Origin: Linnemannia schmuckeri
Lineage: Eukaryota; Mortierellomycota; Mortierellomycetes; Mortierellales; Mortierellaceae
Reading direction: 5' to 3'
Assembly: GCA_029449235.1 (NCBI GenBank)
Contig: JANATG010000002.1
Location: 930,001-994,000 of the forward strand
Length of the DNA stretch: 64,000 nucleotides
Shown: positions 11,180 through 22,917 of the stretch, piece by piece
Layout: every line of letters begins with the position of its first letter
Numbering within the stretch: the stretch's first letter is position 1
The notes under the pieces: generated by a model
Database searches by the model: none
The model's input: only the letters and a program-made list of their open reading frames with translations
What the model was told of the DNA's origin: nothing
Program-made: the position numbers and the translations under genes

Positions 11180-11924
11180 AAATTAAGAAAAATATGAGAA
11201 TGGCAAAAAGGCAAGGTGCTAAGACGAGAAGTGTATTAAGAAAAGTCACACTAGGCCATAGATAGGCAGCAAAATGGGGGGAGGGGGGAGGAAGGACAGC
11301 AAGATAGGGAGAGGGTCGACAATAATGATATGATGATGACTATTGAAGTGGGAGAATATTTTGCATTTAGATACGCGTGCCCCCCTCGTGGATACGAGAC
11401 AAGAAAGCAAATGAGATTAGGTGCCCCTTCGTGGGATCATAAGAAGCAAGTGCGAGAGATCCTAAGCCACTGGAAGAGAAAACTCCGTTCGTCCTTTGTC
11501 CGTGGCTCTCCTGTGTTCTGACCTGAGTCCGTCGAGAGCCAGCATGAGAGACTGAGAGAGACAAAGAATTTTGGGTGCGTGAAGTTGTGAAGGTTGAATG
11601 GGGACTGGTGAGTGTGTGAACGAACACCAGAGACAAGAGTCGCCCGCACCCGTCCACACGGCACACTCACACGGCACAAAGTGGACCTTGACCAGTGTTG
11701 CCTTTTTTTCTTTTCTTTTTCTTTCCTTCTCTTCCCTTACACAACGCCATCTCCCGCTTCACAATCATTCCCTCCCTACTCTCTTTTCACACTCACCTCC
11801 TGACCAACCCCCCGTCTTCACTCTCCACTCCTGTACTCTCCTCTCCACACTCATACAACAACTCCTCCTTCCTGACTCCGGAGAGGACAATCAAAATAGC
11901 TTAATCAAAACATCGAATCTTTCC
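11180..11924. other. intergenic and CT-rich 5' leader of TCO89-like gene
   Basis: The last 230 bases before the next ATG are strongly pyrimidine-rich with CA runs, like other leaders here. The reading frame of the downstream gene stays open back to 11598, but that part has leader-like composition, so I treat it as untranslated. Confidence 0.5.
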
Positions 11925-14492
11925 ATGGAAGACCCCGTCCCTGACAACTCCCTCTCGACCCTCCCATCCTCCTCTCATCATCACTCCTCCTTCCGCCACA
12001 CTCCCCGCTCTTCCGAACAATACAGTTCAAAGAACCGCAGGTCGCTTCACCAGGATACAATGGATTCCACTACCACGGCAGTGGAACTAACGGACACGGA
12101 TATTAAGGCCGATACTACTACTGCCACCGACAACTCGACAGTGAAGGTTAAACAGTCAGCCCCTCCGTCTTCTTCCTCAGGAGCCGCTGTTTCTCGACAG
12201 ACTTCTGCTACTGCTCAGGCAGAGTCGAACGGACATGGTCACCACCGTAGACGCAAGGCTCAATTCGAAGTCGGAGACGATACCATCCGAGCAGAAACAG
12301 AGGAGGACGATAATCAGGTCAGAGATAACAATAATCATCATCACCAACAACATCAAGGTCCAACCACCGATCCGGAGACTGCAGGAGAAGAAACCGAGGG
12401 TGACGACGAAGCAGAACAAGTCGCGCAATATCATCGCCAGCAACAGCAGCAGCATCAACGCCAGGCATCCCGTGGCTCTCAAGGTCACGATAGCCAACAC
12501 TATGCAGTAACAGTAGCCCCGACGTCATCTTCCACTGCTGCCTCTGCTGCTGTCCCTGTAGCAGTTGCTTCCAACGCTGATTTAAGAGACGAGAGCGGAG
12601 CAAGAGTATCGGACCGACATGGACTCGCGGCGGCATCTGGCAGGGAGGACGAGTCGCTCGCAAAGACTTTGATTGATTCCACTCTGGCACGAACGATTCA
12701 GGACCTCTCTCTCCAGGCTGCCGGACAGGACCCAACGACCGCTATCACAGAGGAGGTTCATCAGGAGCAGGAGCAGCAGAAGCAAACAAGGGTCCGGGAA
12801 CGTAGTCGATCGAACCAAAGCCAGGGCGAGCAGCATTCATCAAGACAGACTGTATCAATCCAACATCAGGAACAGCAACCACAGCAACAAGCTGCAGCAG
12901 ATGGACAGGGCAGAGACCATCACTCAATATCACAGTCTAACCATACAAGCACGAGTGAGCGCCGAGGTCATGCTTTGGAAAAAAGCAAGAGCAACCCTCC
13001 CGAAGTGGTATCGAACGGTATTGGTAGCGGCGGTGAGGGATCACGTTCTCACACGACACACAAGAGTTCGGCCAGCATCCATGAGTCGCAAAATCTGTCT
13101 GAATCACCCAAGCCTAGACACCGTGCCCTCTCGAGGACCTCGCCAAAGTCCAAGCGCATGTCGATGCTTCTCGACCCAAGTTCCTCGACAACCACTCTTC
13201 CTTCCCTCACTAAAGTCACCACTCACACTGTCATGGCCATCCCCCCTAAACAAGGTGCTGCTGCAGGAGACACCTCTCCCTCGACTGTTTCGTCTGAGAG
13301 TTCTCGTGCCCACGGAGGCCAGAGTGGGTCTGGGAAACTGTCTGCTTCTTCACCCACGTTGCAACCCTCTCCGGCAGTAGAACTGGTCTCCAAGTTCCTC
13401 ACCGGAACTACCGCTGCCACGTCAGCTTCCCATGCAACCAACGAGGATGACCCTCACCACCCCCAGACAGGTTCACCAGGACAGATTCGACGGTCTCCTA
13501 AGAGTTTACATGACAAGTCGAACGCTACCTCACCCCAACAGCGCACCGGCTACACTTCCAAGTTTTACCCTGTCTCGCCCTCTCAACCCCAATTGAGTTC
13601 GTCAGCGCCGAAATCGACCACAACCTCCAAGAATTTGATACCCCCAACGATTGTGACGACTTCGACCTCGGACGAGAACTTTCCCGACATGTCTTCTGCT
13701 ACCCCTGCCCCTGCATCGGGAACGGGACAGGGCACAGGACCCTTTTCGACTGGACTGAGCTCAGCCGCGACGGCTTCTGCGATTGCTGCAGCTGCAGTAG
13801 CTCAGTCAAACATGGCTGGTGGTGGATCCAAGACAGGAACGCTATCTCGAACGCAGCAAAAGCTGTGGCTGCAGAGAGAGAATTTGCAGGATGTGGATGA
13901 AGACGAGATGGCACGCCGTGGGAGGATGCAGAAGGAAATGGACCGAATTCAGCGCGAGTACAAGTGTGTTCGGACGACGCTTGACCCGTCGATGGAGAGT
14001 CTTTTGAGGTGTCTGGCACGGAGTGGCAAGTCGCCTTTACAACTCCAGCAGCAGGCAGCTGCCGCTGCTGCGGCAGCCAACAAGGCGTCGGTCTCTCAGC
14101 CCCAGTCTCCTCACCCTTCGTTCCAAGCCCAGTCTCCTGTGCTGGATCAGCAGCAACATCGGCCATTGCAGCATCACCGTTCTCTTCAGCAGCTGAATGG
14201 TCATCAGGGACAACAACAGCAGCAACGGTTGCAGCAGGGGCATGTTGGGTTAGGGTTGCAAAACGGTCCTGGAGGTGCTGGTGCGGCAGGTGGGGAGTCT
14301 GGTAAGATGACGCTTCGACAGATTCACCAGTTGCAGCAGTTGCACCATCAGCAGCAACAACAGCAACAACAACAAGGTCATCACCCTCAACAGCAACAGC
14401 AGGGCCATCATTCTCTACAACAACAGCACCAACAGCAGCAGCACCATCACCAGCAACAACAACAAAACTATCGTCAACAACACCATGGGTAA
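11925..14492 (+). CDS. TCO89-like TORC1-associated protein with polyglutamine tracts
   Basis: One exon of about 855 residues when started at the ATG at 11925; the frame remains open to an upstream ATG at 11598. Most of it is disordered (Ser, Thr, Gln, His). Near residues 640-700 there is a conserved block: LSRTQQKLWLQRE, then an acidic DVDEDE, then MQKEMDRIQREYKCVRTTLDP and SMESLLRCL. This matches, from memory, the fungal TCO89 family block (SRTQQKLWLQR plus a REF/REY helix), a TORC1 subunit that regulates growth and wall integrity. The C-terminus is a run of CAG/CAA-encoded glutamine with histidine (QQQQQ, HHQQQ). The family call rests on this one block. AATAAA lies at 14528. Confidence 0.65.
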   Translation: MEDPVPDNSLSTLPSSSHHHSSFRHTPRSSEQYSSKNRRSLHQDTMDSTTTAVELTDTDIKADTTTATDNSTVKVKQSAPPSSSSGAAVSRQTSATAQAESNGHGHHRRRKAQFEVGDDTIRAETEEDDNQVRDNNNHHHQQHQGPTTDPETAGEETEGDDEAEQVAQYHRQQQQQHQRQASRGSQGHDSQHYAVTVAPTSSSTAASAAVPVAVASNADLRDESGARVSDRHGLAAASGREDESLAKTLIDSTLARTIQDLSLQAAGQDPTTAITEEVHQEQEQQKQTRVRERSRSNQSQGEQHSSRQTVSIQHQEQQPQQQAAADGQGRDHHSISQSNHTSTSERRGHALEKSKSNPPEVVSNGIGSGGEGSRSHTTHKSSASIHESQNLSESPKPRHRALSRTSPKSKRMSMLLDPSSSTTTLPSLTKVTTHTVMAIPPKQGAAAGDTSPSTVSSESSRAHGGQSGSGKLSASSPTLQPSPAVELVSKFLTGTTAATSASHATNEDDPHHPQTGSPGQIRRSPKSLHDKSNATSPQQRTGYTSKFYPVSPSQPQLSSSAPKSTTTSKNLIPPTIVTTSTSDENFPDMSSATPAPASGTGQGTGPFSTGLSSAATASAIAAAAVAQSNMAGGGSKTGTLSRTQQKLWLQRENLQDVDEDEMARRGRMQKEMDRIQREYKCVRTTLDPSMESLLRCLARSGKSPLQLQQQAAAAAAAANKASVSQPQSPHPSFQAQSPVLDQQQHRPLQHHRSLQQLNGHQGQQQQQRLQQGHVGLGLQNGPGGAGAAGGESGKMTLRQIHQLQQLHHQQQQQQQQQGHHPQQQQQGHHSLQQQHQQQQHHHQQQQQNYRQQHHG
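14320..14484 (+). repeat. CAG/CAA polyglutamine-coding repeat
   Basis: Nearly continuous CAG and CAA codons with CAC/CAT interruptions encode the C-terminal Gln/His tract of the TCO89-like protein. Mixed codons imply selection for the peptide or old expansion, not a recent pure CAG expansion. Confidence 0.9.
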
Positions 14493-14533
14493 CACCCGCC
14501 GTGGATAATAACTTTATTTCAGCGTCAAATAAA

Positions 14534-15486
14534 AAAGAAAAAAAGTTCCCATGCAGCCGCAACAAGAGAGAGGCCAAAGGAAACGATGTGTGGATGGGAG
14601 CAGGACAACGACGAAAAGAGCTCTTGGCCAGTGTGAACGAGAATCGATTAAAAAGCAGAGACAGTGAAAAGAGGGGGCTAGTTTAAGGAAAAGGGGTGAA
14701 TGAAAGGGGGAAGAGAGAGAGAAGGAAAGTCATTGGGTCAAGATCCTTATTCATGAACTGAGAAGGAGGGAGAGAGGGAGAAACGATTGTTCCTCCCGCG
14801 ACATTGCCAGGGGGATTGATCTATGGCGATAATCCTTTGTTATTTTGAGTGTGTGTATGCGTATGGCAAGCAAGGAAAAAAGGAAAAGCGAAGGAAAGGG
14901 AGACAAAAGACAAGAAGGAATGCGCGCTTTGGCCTTTATAAGGAAAAGAACGAAAAGAGCATTCCTAGCCAACAAAGGAACAAAAGGGGCGACGAGGGGG
15001 CAACAAAAGAAGGCAAACAAAGATGAGATGATGGAAGAAGGATGATGTTCAACTCAGCCCAGACTCTGTGGCATTCTCATTATGGACAGTAGATAGCACT
15101 TCGGCTGGCTGCCTTCATCCCTGATCTATTTTTTTTTCCCTCTATTTTTTGCTTTTGTCCACCTTCTCTTTACGCACTCTCAGTTTTCGTTTTCAATATT
15201 TACCCCTCATTCTGTTATTTTACTTCTTATTCCCTTTTTTTTTTCTAATTGTTTATCCTTTTGCAATCCTTACCCTTCCTTTCATATTACCTTCCCTCTT
15301 TCACTCAAAGGCTGTATGCCCACCATTACTTTCCTCCAAGGATCTAACCCACGACAAAGCAGAAGACGACAACACCATCAACACCAGCAGCAACACCAGC
15401 GCACAGATATCAACGAACACAGAAAACAACACGCCAAGCAATACCAGCACCTCTCACAAGACAACAACAAAAACAACAAGGATAAG
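14534..15486. other. intergenic, purine-rich then pyrimidine-rich
   Basis: A GA-rich half (about 14560-15050) is followed by a CT- and CA-rich leader up to the GT71 pseudogene. No coding region recognised. Confidence 0.5.
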
Positions 15487-17644
15487 ATGTTAACCATGCA
15501 CAGTATTAAGCGATCACCATGTCTGAAGCTCGTCGCAGCAGTGGCGGTCAATGTGGGGTTTGTGTTGATCTGTCAGCAGTACTGGAAGGTCACTGGCGAT
15601 AACAGCGGGATTGCTACTGGAGGTGTGAAGGGTGGCGATAGGTCTAGATCGCTTCTGGAGCGGATCTTGATACAGGAGTATGTCCACCAGTAACAGGATC
15701 CTTTAAACCAACAGCATGCTATTGTTGATGAGACGCCTTTGCGAACTTTGGAGATATGAGTTCCTTGTATATGATGAATGGGGCTATTAAAGAATGTACT
15801 TTTTGCTGTTTATTTGTGCTGTGCCTGAAATTATCTTCCATCGTCCTAACGCACACACCACTTTTTATGTTTTCGATTCAACACAAAAAAAAAAAAATAG
15901 GTGCCGGAAGAGGTCCATTTGACGCACGATGTGGCGATCCCGTACGATATCCCGGTCTGGACGGCGGCCGACTCTGCAGCGCTCCGCACAGCAATGGGCT
16001 ACGACATGATGAGCGACCTCCTCCAGCCCGAATACAGCGTCCATGAAGAAGTCATCGAAAAGTCCCAACTCGATTTTGCACGCACCAGCCGCGCAGAACG
16101 TGTCTACAAATCGTTATGGGATTTTCTTCGACCTGTCTATGACTCCCTCCCCGGTGAGACTTCTGCCGAAAGGGAACACGCCTTTGTCAAGGAATTGGCT
16201 CCTAAGCGTGCAGATGTTGATTTCTTTCTCCGGTTGGAAAAAAAATTGTATCCGTTCCTCCACCTTAAAAATCGAACGTCCTTCTCGTTACACGATTCCT
16301 ATAAGAGCACGGAGTTTGTGTTGTGTGCGGGAAATAACCAGTTCAAGTTTATTGTGTCGTCGATCCAGGCCATTCGGAGGTCACAACCGAACCTGCCGAT
16401 CCAGTTATTCCATTGGGCGAAGGGGATCTGTCGAGGGAGCGGCAGGAGTATGTGAGGGAAATGACGAATGATATTGAGGTGTTGGATATAACAGAGTTTT
16501 TGGATTACGATTAAATGAGATTGGGTGGGTGGTCGATCAAGGCGTTCTCTCTTTTGGCTTCGAGGTTTGAGGAGGCCATGTTCGTTGACTCTGATGCTTA
16601 CTTTTTACAGGTAAGTGTAACCTTCATTTTGCCCCTATTTTCTTAATAAAAGTATATTAAATTTTTCCTCAATGTGCAAAAAAGAAAAAATTAAAAAAAA
16701 ATTAGGACCCGGCCAAGTTGTTTGAGGATCCAGGATACAATGCAACAGGTGGCCTATTCTTCTACGACAGAACACTCTTCCCCGACTGGCACACCGGCCT
16801 GGACTGGATGCGATCCATGGTGCCCATCATGTCGACTCTCCCCAACCAACTCCGGTCCTTCAAGGGTCTCAGCACATACAAGCAGGAATCCGGTGTCGTT
16901 GTGATCAACAAGAAGGCTCGTCTGAACGGCCTCTTGGTGATTTGCAGTATGAACAGTAAATGGGAGCGGGATTTGCACAGCTACAAGGTCTTGTATGGCA
17001 ACAAGGAGACTTTCTGGGTGGGCTTTGAGATAGTCCAGGAACCGTATTCGTTCATGCGGACGTATGGTGGTGATGTGGGCGAGTTGTGAGATGATCCGAT
17101 CAAGGAGATTGAGAGGCTGGAAGCGCCTCTGGAGCAGGAGGGTGATGATGGTGTGTGGAGTGAGCAGGAGAGGCAGATGGATAGGGGCGTGATCCAGCGT
17201 CAGAAGGAATGACCTGTTCTCGAGAAGGAGTCTGTCTGTGGCGCACAGTTGCACCTCGATCATCTCGGCCAGCCCATGTGGTGGAACGGTGGACTGATGC
17301 GGAACAAAAATGGTGTGCAACAGATTCTGAATTTCAAGTACTGGATGGCTGCCAGAGGAATGTCTTCGCATAGGGAGAGGAATGTGAGGGATAAGGGGTT
17401 GCGGCGAGAGTTGCTTTGGGATTTGGGGAAAGGAAGTATGGAGGAGGTTGAGAAGGATGAGGAGGATCCGGAATGGATCTTCCATGAGGGTTGTATGTAT
17501 GGTGGCGAGATGCATGTGATGGAGGAGGAGAAGAGGCTGACGGAGAGTTTTGTTGCGATGGATCGTGTGGGTAAGGAGGATGAGACGAACATCCGGCCGG
17601 GGGAGCGTGTTGATCCCAAGCAGCATGACTGGACCAGCATGTAG
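15487..17644 (+). pseudogene. GT71 alpha-1,3-mannosyltransferase (MNN1-like) pseudogene
   Basis: Three exon-like blocks keep clear GT71 similarity: a type II anchor (LKLVAAVAVNVGFVLICQQYW), a FVLCAGNNQFKFIVSSIQAIRR block, a metal-binding DSD in MFVDSDAYFLQ, FEDPGYNATGGLFFYDRTLF, KQESGVVVINK, GNKETFWVGFEIVQEPYSF and WWNGGLMRNK. The reading frame is broken in at least six places: TAA at 15691-15693; a donor that reads GAG-ATATGAGT where GTATGAGT is expected (about 15752); a 1-base deletion near 16414-16418; TAA at 16512-16514; TGA at 17087-17089; TGA at 17210-17212. Introns 15752-15900 and 16611-16705 otherwise keep phase 0. Intact homologues are Golgi enzymes that extend mannose chains on glycoproteins. 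Good preservation between lesions indicates recent loss. Confidence 0.9.
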
Positions 17645-18185
17645 GCGTTTTGTTTTTCTTCTCATATTATCAACCTAATGTAGCGTTTTCTTCTTTTGAT
17701 ATCCATGAATTATCATTGCTTTTTGTTGTGTTCCGTTGGTGTCTCGTGCCACTTGCGGGTATGTGCATGGAGCTGAGCGCAGGAGAGTGGAGAGCGGAGA
17801 GTGAGGAGAGCGCAGGGTGTGTGTGTGTGTGCTTCGGTGACCCTTCGCAGAACGAGATCTAAATCTTCAATTACGTCAAAGGTTAGTGTGGTCAGGGTCA
17901 GTCATGCTCAGGTCAAGAGTCGGGTCTCACTGGTTCAAAATGCTTTCAAAGAACGACCGAGAGTGCGCGCCCTCCCTTCTCTTTTTCCTTCTTTTCTTTA
18001 CATTCTCACACATACATCCACACAACTCACTTTCTCTCCCCTTTCTTGCATGGAGAGAAACATCCAAAACGACATTTACTTTACGCATTCACCCACAATC
18101 AAGCAAGCAGTAGACACATACACACATATTTTATTACTATAGCCACTTCTACAACAACACCTACCAAGACTGTTGCACACTCCTC
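17645..18185. other. intergenic between GT71 pseudogene and sucrose symporter
   Basis: No gene recognised. A short GT-repeat occurs near 17818-17830. The last 150 bases are CA/CT-rich and look like the symporter's leader. Confidence 0.5.
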
Positions 18186-20699
18186 ATGGCAACGACTCAG
18201 CACACCAAGAGTCGGAGTACCTCCTTCGACCCCACAGAACAAGACGCGCTCCTGCACCGTCCCACAAGGACAAATACAGCGATTGCAACCCCGAGACCGA
18301 CACACCTGTTACCTCGGCGACGGTCGTCCAACTTTAAACGATGGCTTTCGACGGTGGATATCGCACGACTGACCGTGTGCATGCTCGGTGTGCAATTCAC
18401 ATGTAAGTTTGTCGTTATTTGTTGATTAACGGGTCGCTACTTTCCCACATTTATAATGCAATCAACGCCTATTGTTCGAAAAAGGGCAATAGCAAGAAGC
18501 AGTAACATAAGGATGAGGAGGATTGCCCTCGTTTATGTCTTCTCTCCCCCTTGTGTTTGTCAGTTTTGTTTGTGTTCTTCCCCACAAAAAAAAAATGTGT
18601 CATTGTCCAAAAACCCCCTCATATACTTCGTTCGTTGCTCACTTATTTCTTTTTTCCCCCTCTCACCCCCTATCCTCCCTATTCCCTCTATTAGGGACGG
18701 TAGAGTTGGGATACGGAACACCGTACCTCCTCTCCCTCGGGATCCCCAAGACACTTACCCCGCTCGTCTGGCTGGCGGGCCCTCTCTCCGGTTTGATTAT
18801 CCAGCCCGTCGTTGGTGTGTTTAGTGATTCGTTGGATTGGAAACTTGGCAGGAGACGACCTTTTATTTTGATTGGGGCTTTGTTGACGGTTGTTTCGATG
18901 TATATGGTCGCATATGCTAAGGAGATTGCTCAGGCTTTTGTTGGAACTGGAGGTGGAGGTGGGAGAGCCACCGTGTACGATGGTGCTGATGTCGAGAGCT
19001 CTGTAAGTTCTGTTCTATGTTATTGATAAGGCGCTCTTTGGATACGCCGATTCTTGGCATCTTTCACACAATGGGCATACTGAAAATGAAGCCGTATTTA
19101 CCATGGACCTCTTCCATTCTTTCACCACGATGAAATGCTTAATAGGTCAAGGCTTGGACGATCGGCTTAGCGGTTGTTGGGTTCTACTGTTTGGATTTTT
19201 CAATCAACGCCGTACAAGCGAGTTGTCGCTCCTTGATTATGGACATCCCACCAACAGACCAACAGGAGGTCGGAAATGCCTGGTCTGGATGGATGAACAA
19301 CCTCGGTTCTGTAGTGGGCTTCTTTGCGGGTAACTTGGATCTGGCCAAGTACTTTGCTCCAGTCTTGGGCGACACACAGATAAAGATTTTGGCCAACTTG
19401 GCCATGATTTTTTTCATCTCCTGTCTAAGTATTAGTTGTCTGAGCGTCAAGGAAGTCCCCTATAAGCCCAACGATGACGATAAGAAGAGGTAAGCAGGGC
19501 AGTTGGAACTACACGAATGCCTGTATGTATGTGGCGATGAGAGTCATTTGCGCAAAACACTAACCTTATGATTGCTAATTGACAATAGGTCGGTGTGGAG
19601 TACGATCGGGAACATCTGGAGGGCATTCAGGACACTGCCAGGGGAGATCCAGCGGATTTGCAATGTACAATTTTTTGCATGGATGGGTTGGTTCCCTTTC
19701 CTCTTTTACTCGACCACCTGGGTGGGCGAAATTATTCACCGCTATGACGGCAGTCACAACGACGAAGGAGGGAACCCCAGCTACCCTGGTGACGACCCAA
19801 CAGTGACAGAGAGGGCTGGCTCATTCGCATTACTTTGCTGGGCAGGGATAGCTGTGTTTTCGGGTATTCTGATCCCAAAGCTAACGCCACAAGAGTTTGG
19901 ACAGGAGCGGTGGCCAAAGAACCCATTCACGCTCAAGAACCTTTGGACCATGTCGCTGACTTGGTTCGCAGTGTGTATGGGGGCTACTTGGTTTGTGGAT
20001 GACCTATGGGCTGCGACAGCGGTGATTGCGCTGTGCGGAGTTCCATGGGCTGTGGCCATGTGGGTCCCCTTTGCCATGGTCGGCGAGATTATTAGTGATA
20101 TGAAGGACCGGATCATGGAGCAGGAGGCTGAAGACGAGGAAGAGGATGCATTGGCTATTGATAGTGGTGAAGGTAGTGGATATGGAGCTTTGATCCGCGG
20201 CGACCATACTGGAAGTAACGACAGCAACGACGATCACGAACGCATTAGTGATCCTGGCACTGTTCAAGGAGACGATAACGGGAATGGCAGTAATGGTGCT
20301 AGCGGGGGCGGTAGTGGGTCTCTACTCACAGCGACGGATGACATGGATGCCGAAGAGACGCAACGGAAACAAACCCACCCGCTACCACGCCAACGACAGA
20401 AGGGTCCCCAACTCGACGCAGGATTGGTTCTGGGAGTACACAACATGTACATTGTGTTCCCACAGTTCGTGGACGCGATCATTGCAAGCTGCTTGTTTGC
20501 GATAATCGGCAATGCGGCTCGCCCCGACCAGCCGACAGAACCAAGTCTCCCTCCACCCACTACGCCGCCACCGCCTGGAAGTGGGGACTTGGGCTGGATG
20601 CACTGGGCTACTGCAAAAGACCCTGAGCCAGTGGGGTGGGTGTTGCGGTTCGGAGGTATCATGGCTCTTGTTGCTACGTACCTCAGCCGGAGGTTGTAG
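18186..20699 (+). CDS. sucrose/alpha-glucoside H+ symporter (MFS, GPH family)
   Basis: Four exons (18186-18402, 18695-19002, 19146-19489, 19589-20699) join in frame to 659 residues. It is a plasma- or vacuole-membrane sugar/proton symporter of the SUT/SUC type. Diagnostic segments are QFTWTVELGYGTPYLLSLG (TM1-TM2), the GRRRP motif at about residues 124-128 in the first cytoplasmic loop, IMDIPPTDQQEVGNAW after TM4, and WFPFLFYSTTWVGEI. Twelve hydrophobic segments are present. A long hydrophilic central loop (about 150 residues, acidic then Ser/Gly/Asn-rich) separates the later helices; in this loop the codon use stays the same as elsewhere. Fission yeast Sut1 and plant SUTs are the characterised relatives. 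Substrate (sucrose or maltose) cannot be told from sequence. The C-terminus ATYLSRRL is short. Confidence 0.92.
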
Positions 20700-21479
20700 C
20701 CACCTTTCTGTCACTTCCGCGATATCTCAATACATACAGTAAAGCATCTATACTCTCTCACGCACCTCTTTTTCTCTGCTTTTTGGTCTGACGAAAAAAG
20801 TGTCCGTAACTTATCGACTTAAATAGTTTAACTCGACGACGCAAAAAACTAAAACGTGCTGAAAGATTTGACGCGTCTAATGCTTTGGAAAAATAAATAT
20901 AGCATTTCTTCAGCATGCGTTGATATCAAGCCATCATTGATGCCAGCTGTGTGGGCATGTGCCCTTTCATTTTCTATACTATTGGAATATTTTTTCTCTG
21001 TTGGATCTTTCTCCTTTTCCCTCCTCCCGCTCTTCCCTTGTTGAGCTCTAGAGAGGTGTACCTCTTTTTTTTTTTTTTTTTTTTTTTTGTACGCGAAATT
21101 ATCACAGTATAATCGTTATATCCGCGTTTTTTTGTTCACGACATGCGGAGTCTGACCTGTAACAAATGCATTTTTAATTATCCTTTCTATATTCAGTCAA
21201 CTCCTGAAGGTGCAGAGATCGCAATACATGTATAATAAGGCAGAGAAACAAACACAACCAACGACTAACATTTATTTTATGATACCATTGTTTTTTTGTA
21301 TGGCCTTGCAACAAGGATTACCATGGAAGGCTTCAACACTTTTCACATCGAACTCGGAGACCGTCTAGTTCTACTCAAGAAAATATATAACGGAACCCCG
21401 CTCCTCGTGTGTATCACTTGATGGTCGAAACCAATATGTACACAATATCATTCTTGTAGATCTTGGGCAAGCAGTATTG

Positions 21480-21546
21480 GTACCGACGCTATCGGATTCC
21501 AATACCTCCCTGAGGACTAGAATTTCTTCTCGAAAGGTCCCCTTCG

Positions 21547-21583
<37 letters not shown>

Positions 21584-21701
21584 CGGCAATATCCACTATC
21601 GCGTGGACCTCGAACATCGGCGACCGTTGGAAGGCACTTGAAGCGACGAAAAATTCATCTACAATCCGAGCATTTGTTCGCCAACGCCAAGCCATCACCA
21701 T
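21480..21701 (-). repeat. decayed repeat, copy A
   Basis: On the minus strand this begins TTGGCGAACAAATGCTCGGA and ends GAATCCGATAGCGTCGGTAC. The same landmarks recur in order, diverged, at 21920-22163. Copy A is interrupted by the 34-A tract. A short open frame reads WRWRTNARIVDEFFVASSAF and could be a relic of coding sequence; I do not recognise a family. Confidence 0.55.
21547..21580. repeat. poly(A) tract, 34 A
   Basis: Sits inside decayed repeat copy A and is absent from copy B, so it probably arose or expanded after duplication. Confidence 0.95.
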
Positions 21702-21919
21702 ATTGTCTCATTAAAAATCAAGGAGCGCAACGGCCCTATTCTTATTCAGCATACCCATCCTCAACATCGACTTGAAGGACGAATCACGGGAGTCCTCCTC
21801 TTGGAGCTGGCAGCTGTTCAAAATGGGTGGAGACGCAAGGAATTGAAAAATCAGGATATCACCATAACAAGCAAAAGTACCTGTTAAACGTGAGCTGGAG
21901 AGCAATAGGCTAACGACAC

Positions 21920-22163
21920 ACGTATACCGATGTTATCGGATCCTACAGAAGGTAGTATCGATAGTACACGTTTAAGTCATCAAATCTCTGGAGGACGAAA
22001 ATTCCCTACCCAAAAGGCCCTCAAACGATTTTGGGAACATCATTGCGTATCGCGCGGACTGTCGGTCAGCCTTAATTAATTAACGGCGCCTAAAAAAAAA
22101 CAACCAATATGGCTACCAGTCCGAGGTACTTGTTCGCCAAGACGCTCTATAGTCTCAAACACC
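21920..22163 (-). repeat. decayed repeat, copy B
   Basis: Minus-strand landmarks shared with copy A: TTGGCGAACAAGTACCTCGG, GTCCGCGCGATA, GAATTTTCGTCCTC and GGATCCGATAACATCGGTA. The offset between copies is roughly 440-460 bases. Stops occur in all frames, so it is not coding now. Confidence 0.55.
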
Positions 22164-22890
22164 AAAATCAATCAACACATCACCCATTTTATCCGTTCCG
22201 CCTATCGTCGATTCCAATATTATAGACGGAGTGCCCTGGAACTTCTTCTGGGTTTGGTTGAATGGCCGCAGAATACCGAATTACGGGATCGGAATATCAC
22301 AGGAGAGGAATCAAAGCTCTCCATGAATTTAGAAAAAAAAAAAAAAAAAAGAAATGAGATGAGACTTGAAAGTTGCTGGTGGAGCGAGCATTCCAGAGCG
22401 TCGGGCTATTCACGCCATATCAAACCCTTAGATCTCTTGTTGCTTGTGTAATATCCGTGTCTGTGACGGTGGACGAGTGAAAAAAAGTTCAGCGTGGCTG
22501 GGCTATGTTATCCATCACACGAAAGAGGGTGAATCCCCCCGCCTTCTTCGTCCTTTCTCGTTGAAAATTGCCAAACGACTCAGCGACTCCTCGGTAAGGT
22601 ATCGCAAGGACATTAATTACCGGTACTGTTGGATAGTGCCTTTAGTGACTATCAGTACTAGTAATAGGAGGATCATGCCCGCCAGCACATTCTGCCGTAT
22701 CGCCCGACACAGCGAGCATGTACCCGCTCTTGTATAACTGGCCATCGAAACGGCAACAGGCCAGACTGAACGCCAGAATCCCTCGTCTGGATCTGGAAGC
22801 TGTTGAAATAATCTGAAGAAAACCGCGTTCTTGCGGAATCCGACCTTCAAATCCGTGGGTTGAGAAAAAAAAATGAATTAAGCAAAACGC

Positions 22891-22917
22891 TTTTTTTTTT
22901 TTTTTTTTTTTTTTTTT
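22891..22917. repeat. poly(T) tract, 27 T
   Basis: Lies about 200 bases beyond the sideroflexin stop; on that gene's strand it is poly(A). Confidence 0.95.

Noticed and set aside
13699..14577. Antisense frame of 292 codons opposite the TCO89-like gene
   Set aside because: It is the complement of CAG/CAA repeats and disordered coding sequence.
16754..17665. Antisense frame of 303 codons across the GT71 locus
   Set aside because: The plus strand carries clear GT71 motifs; the antisense frame has none.
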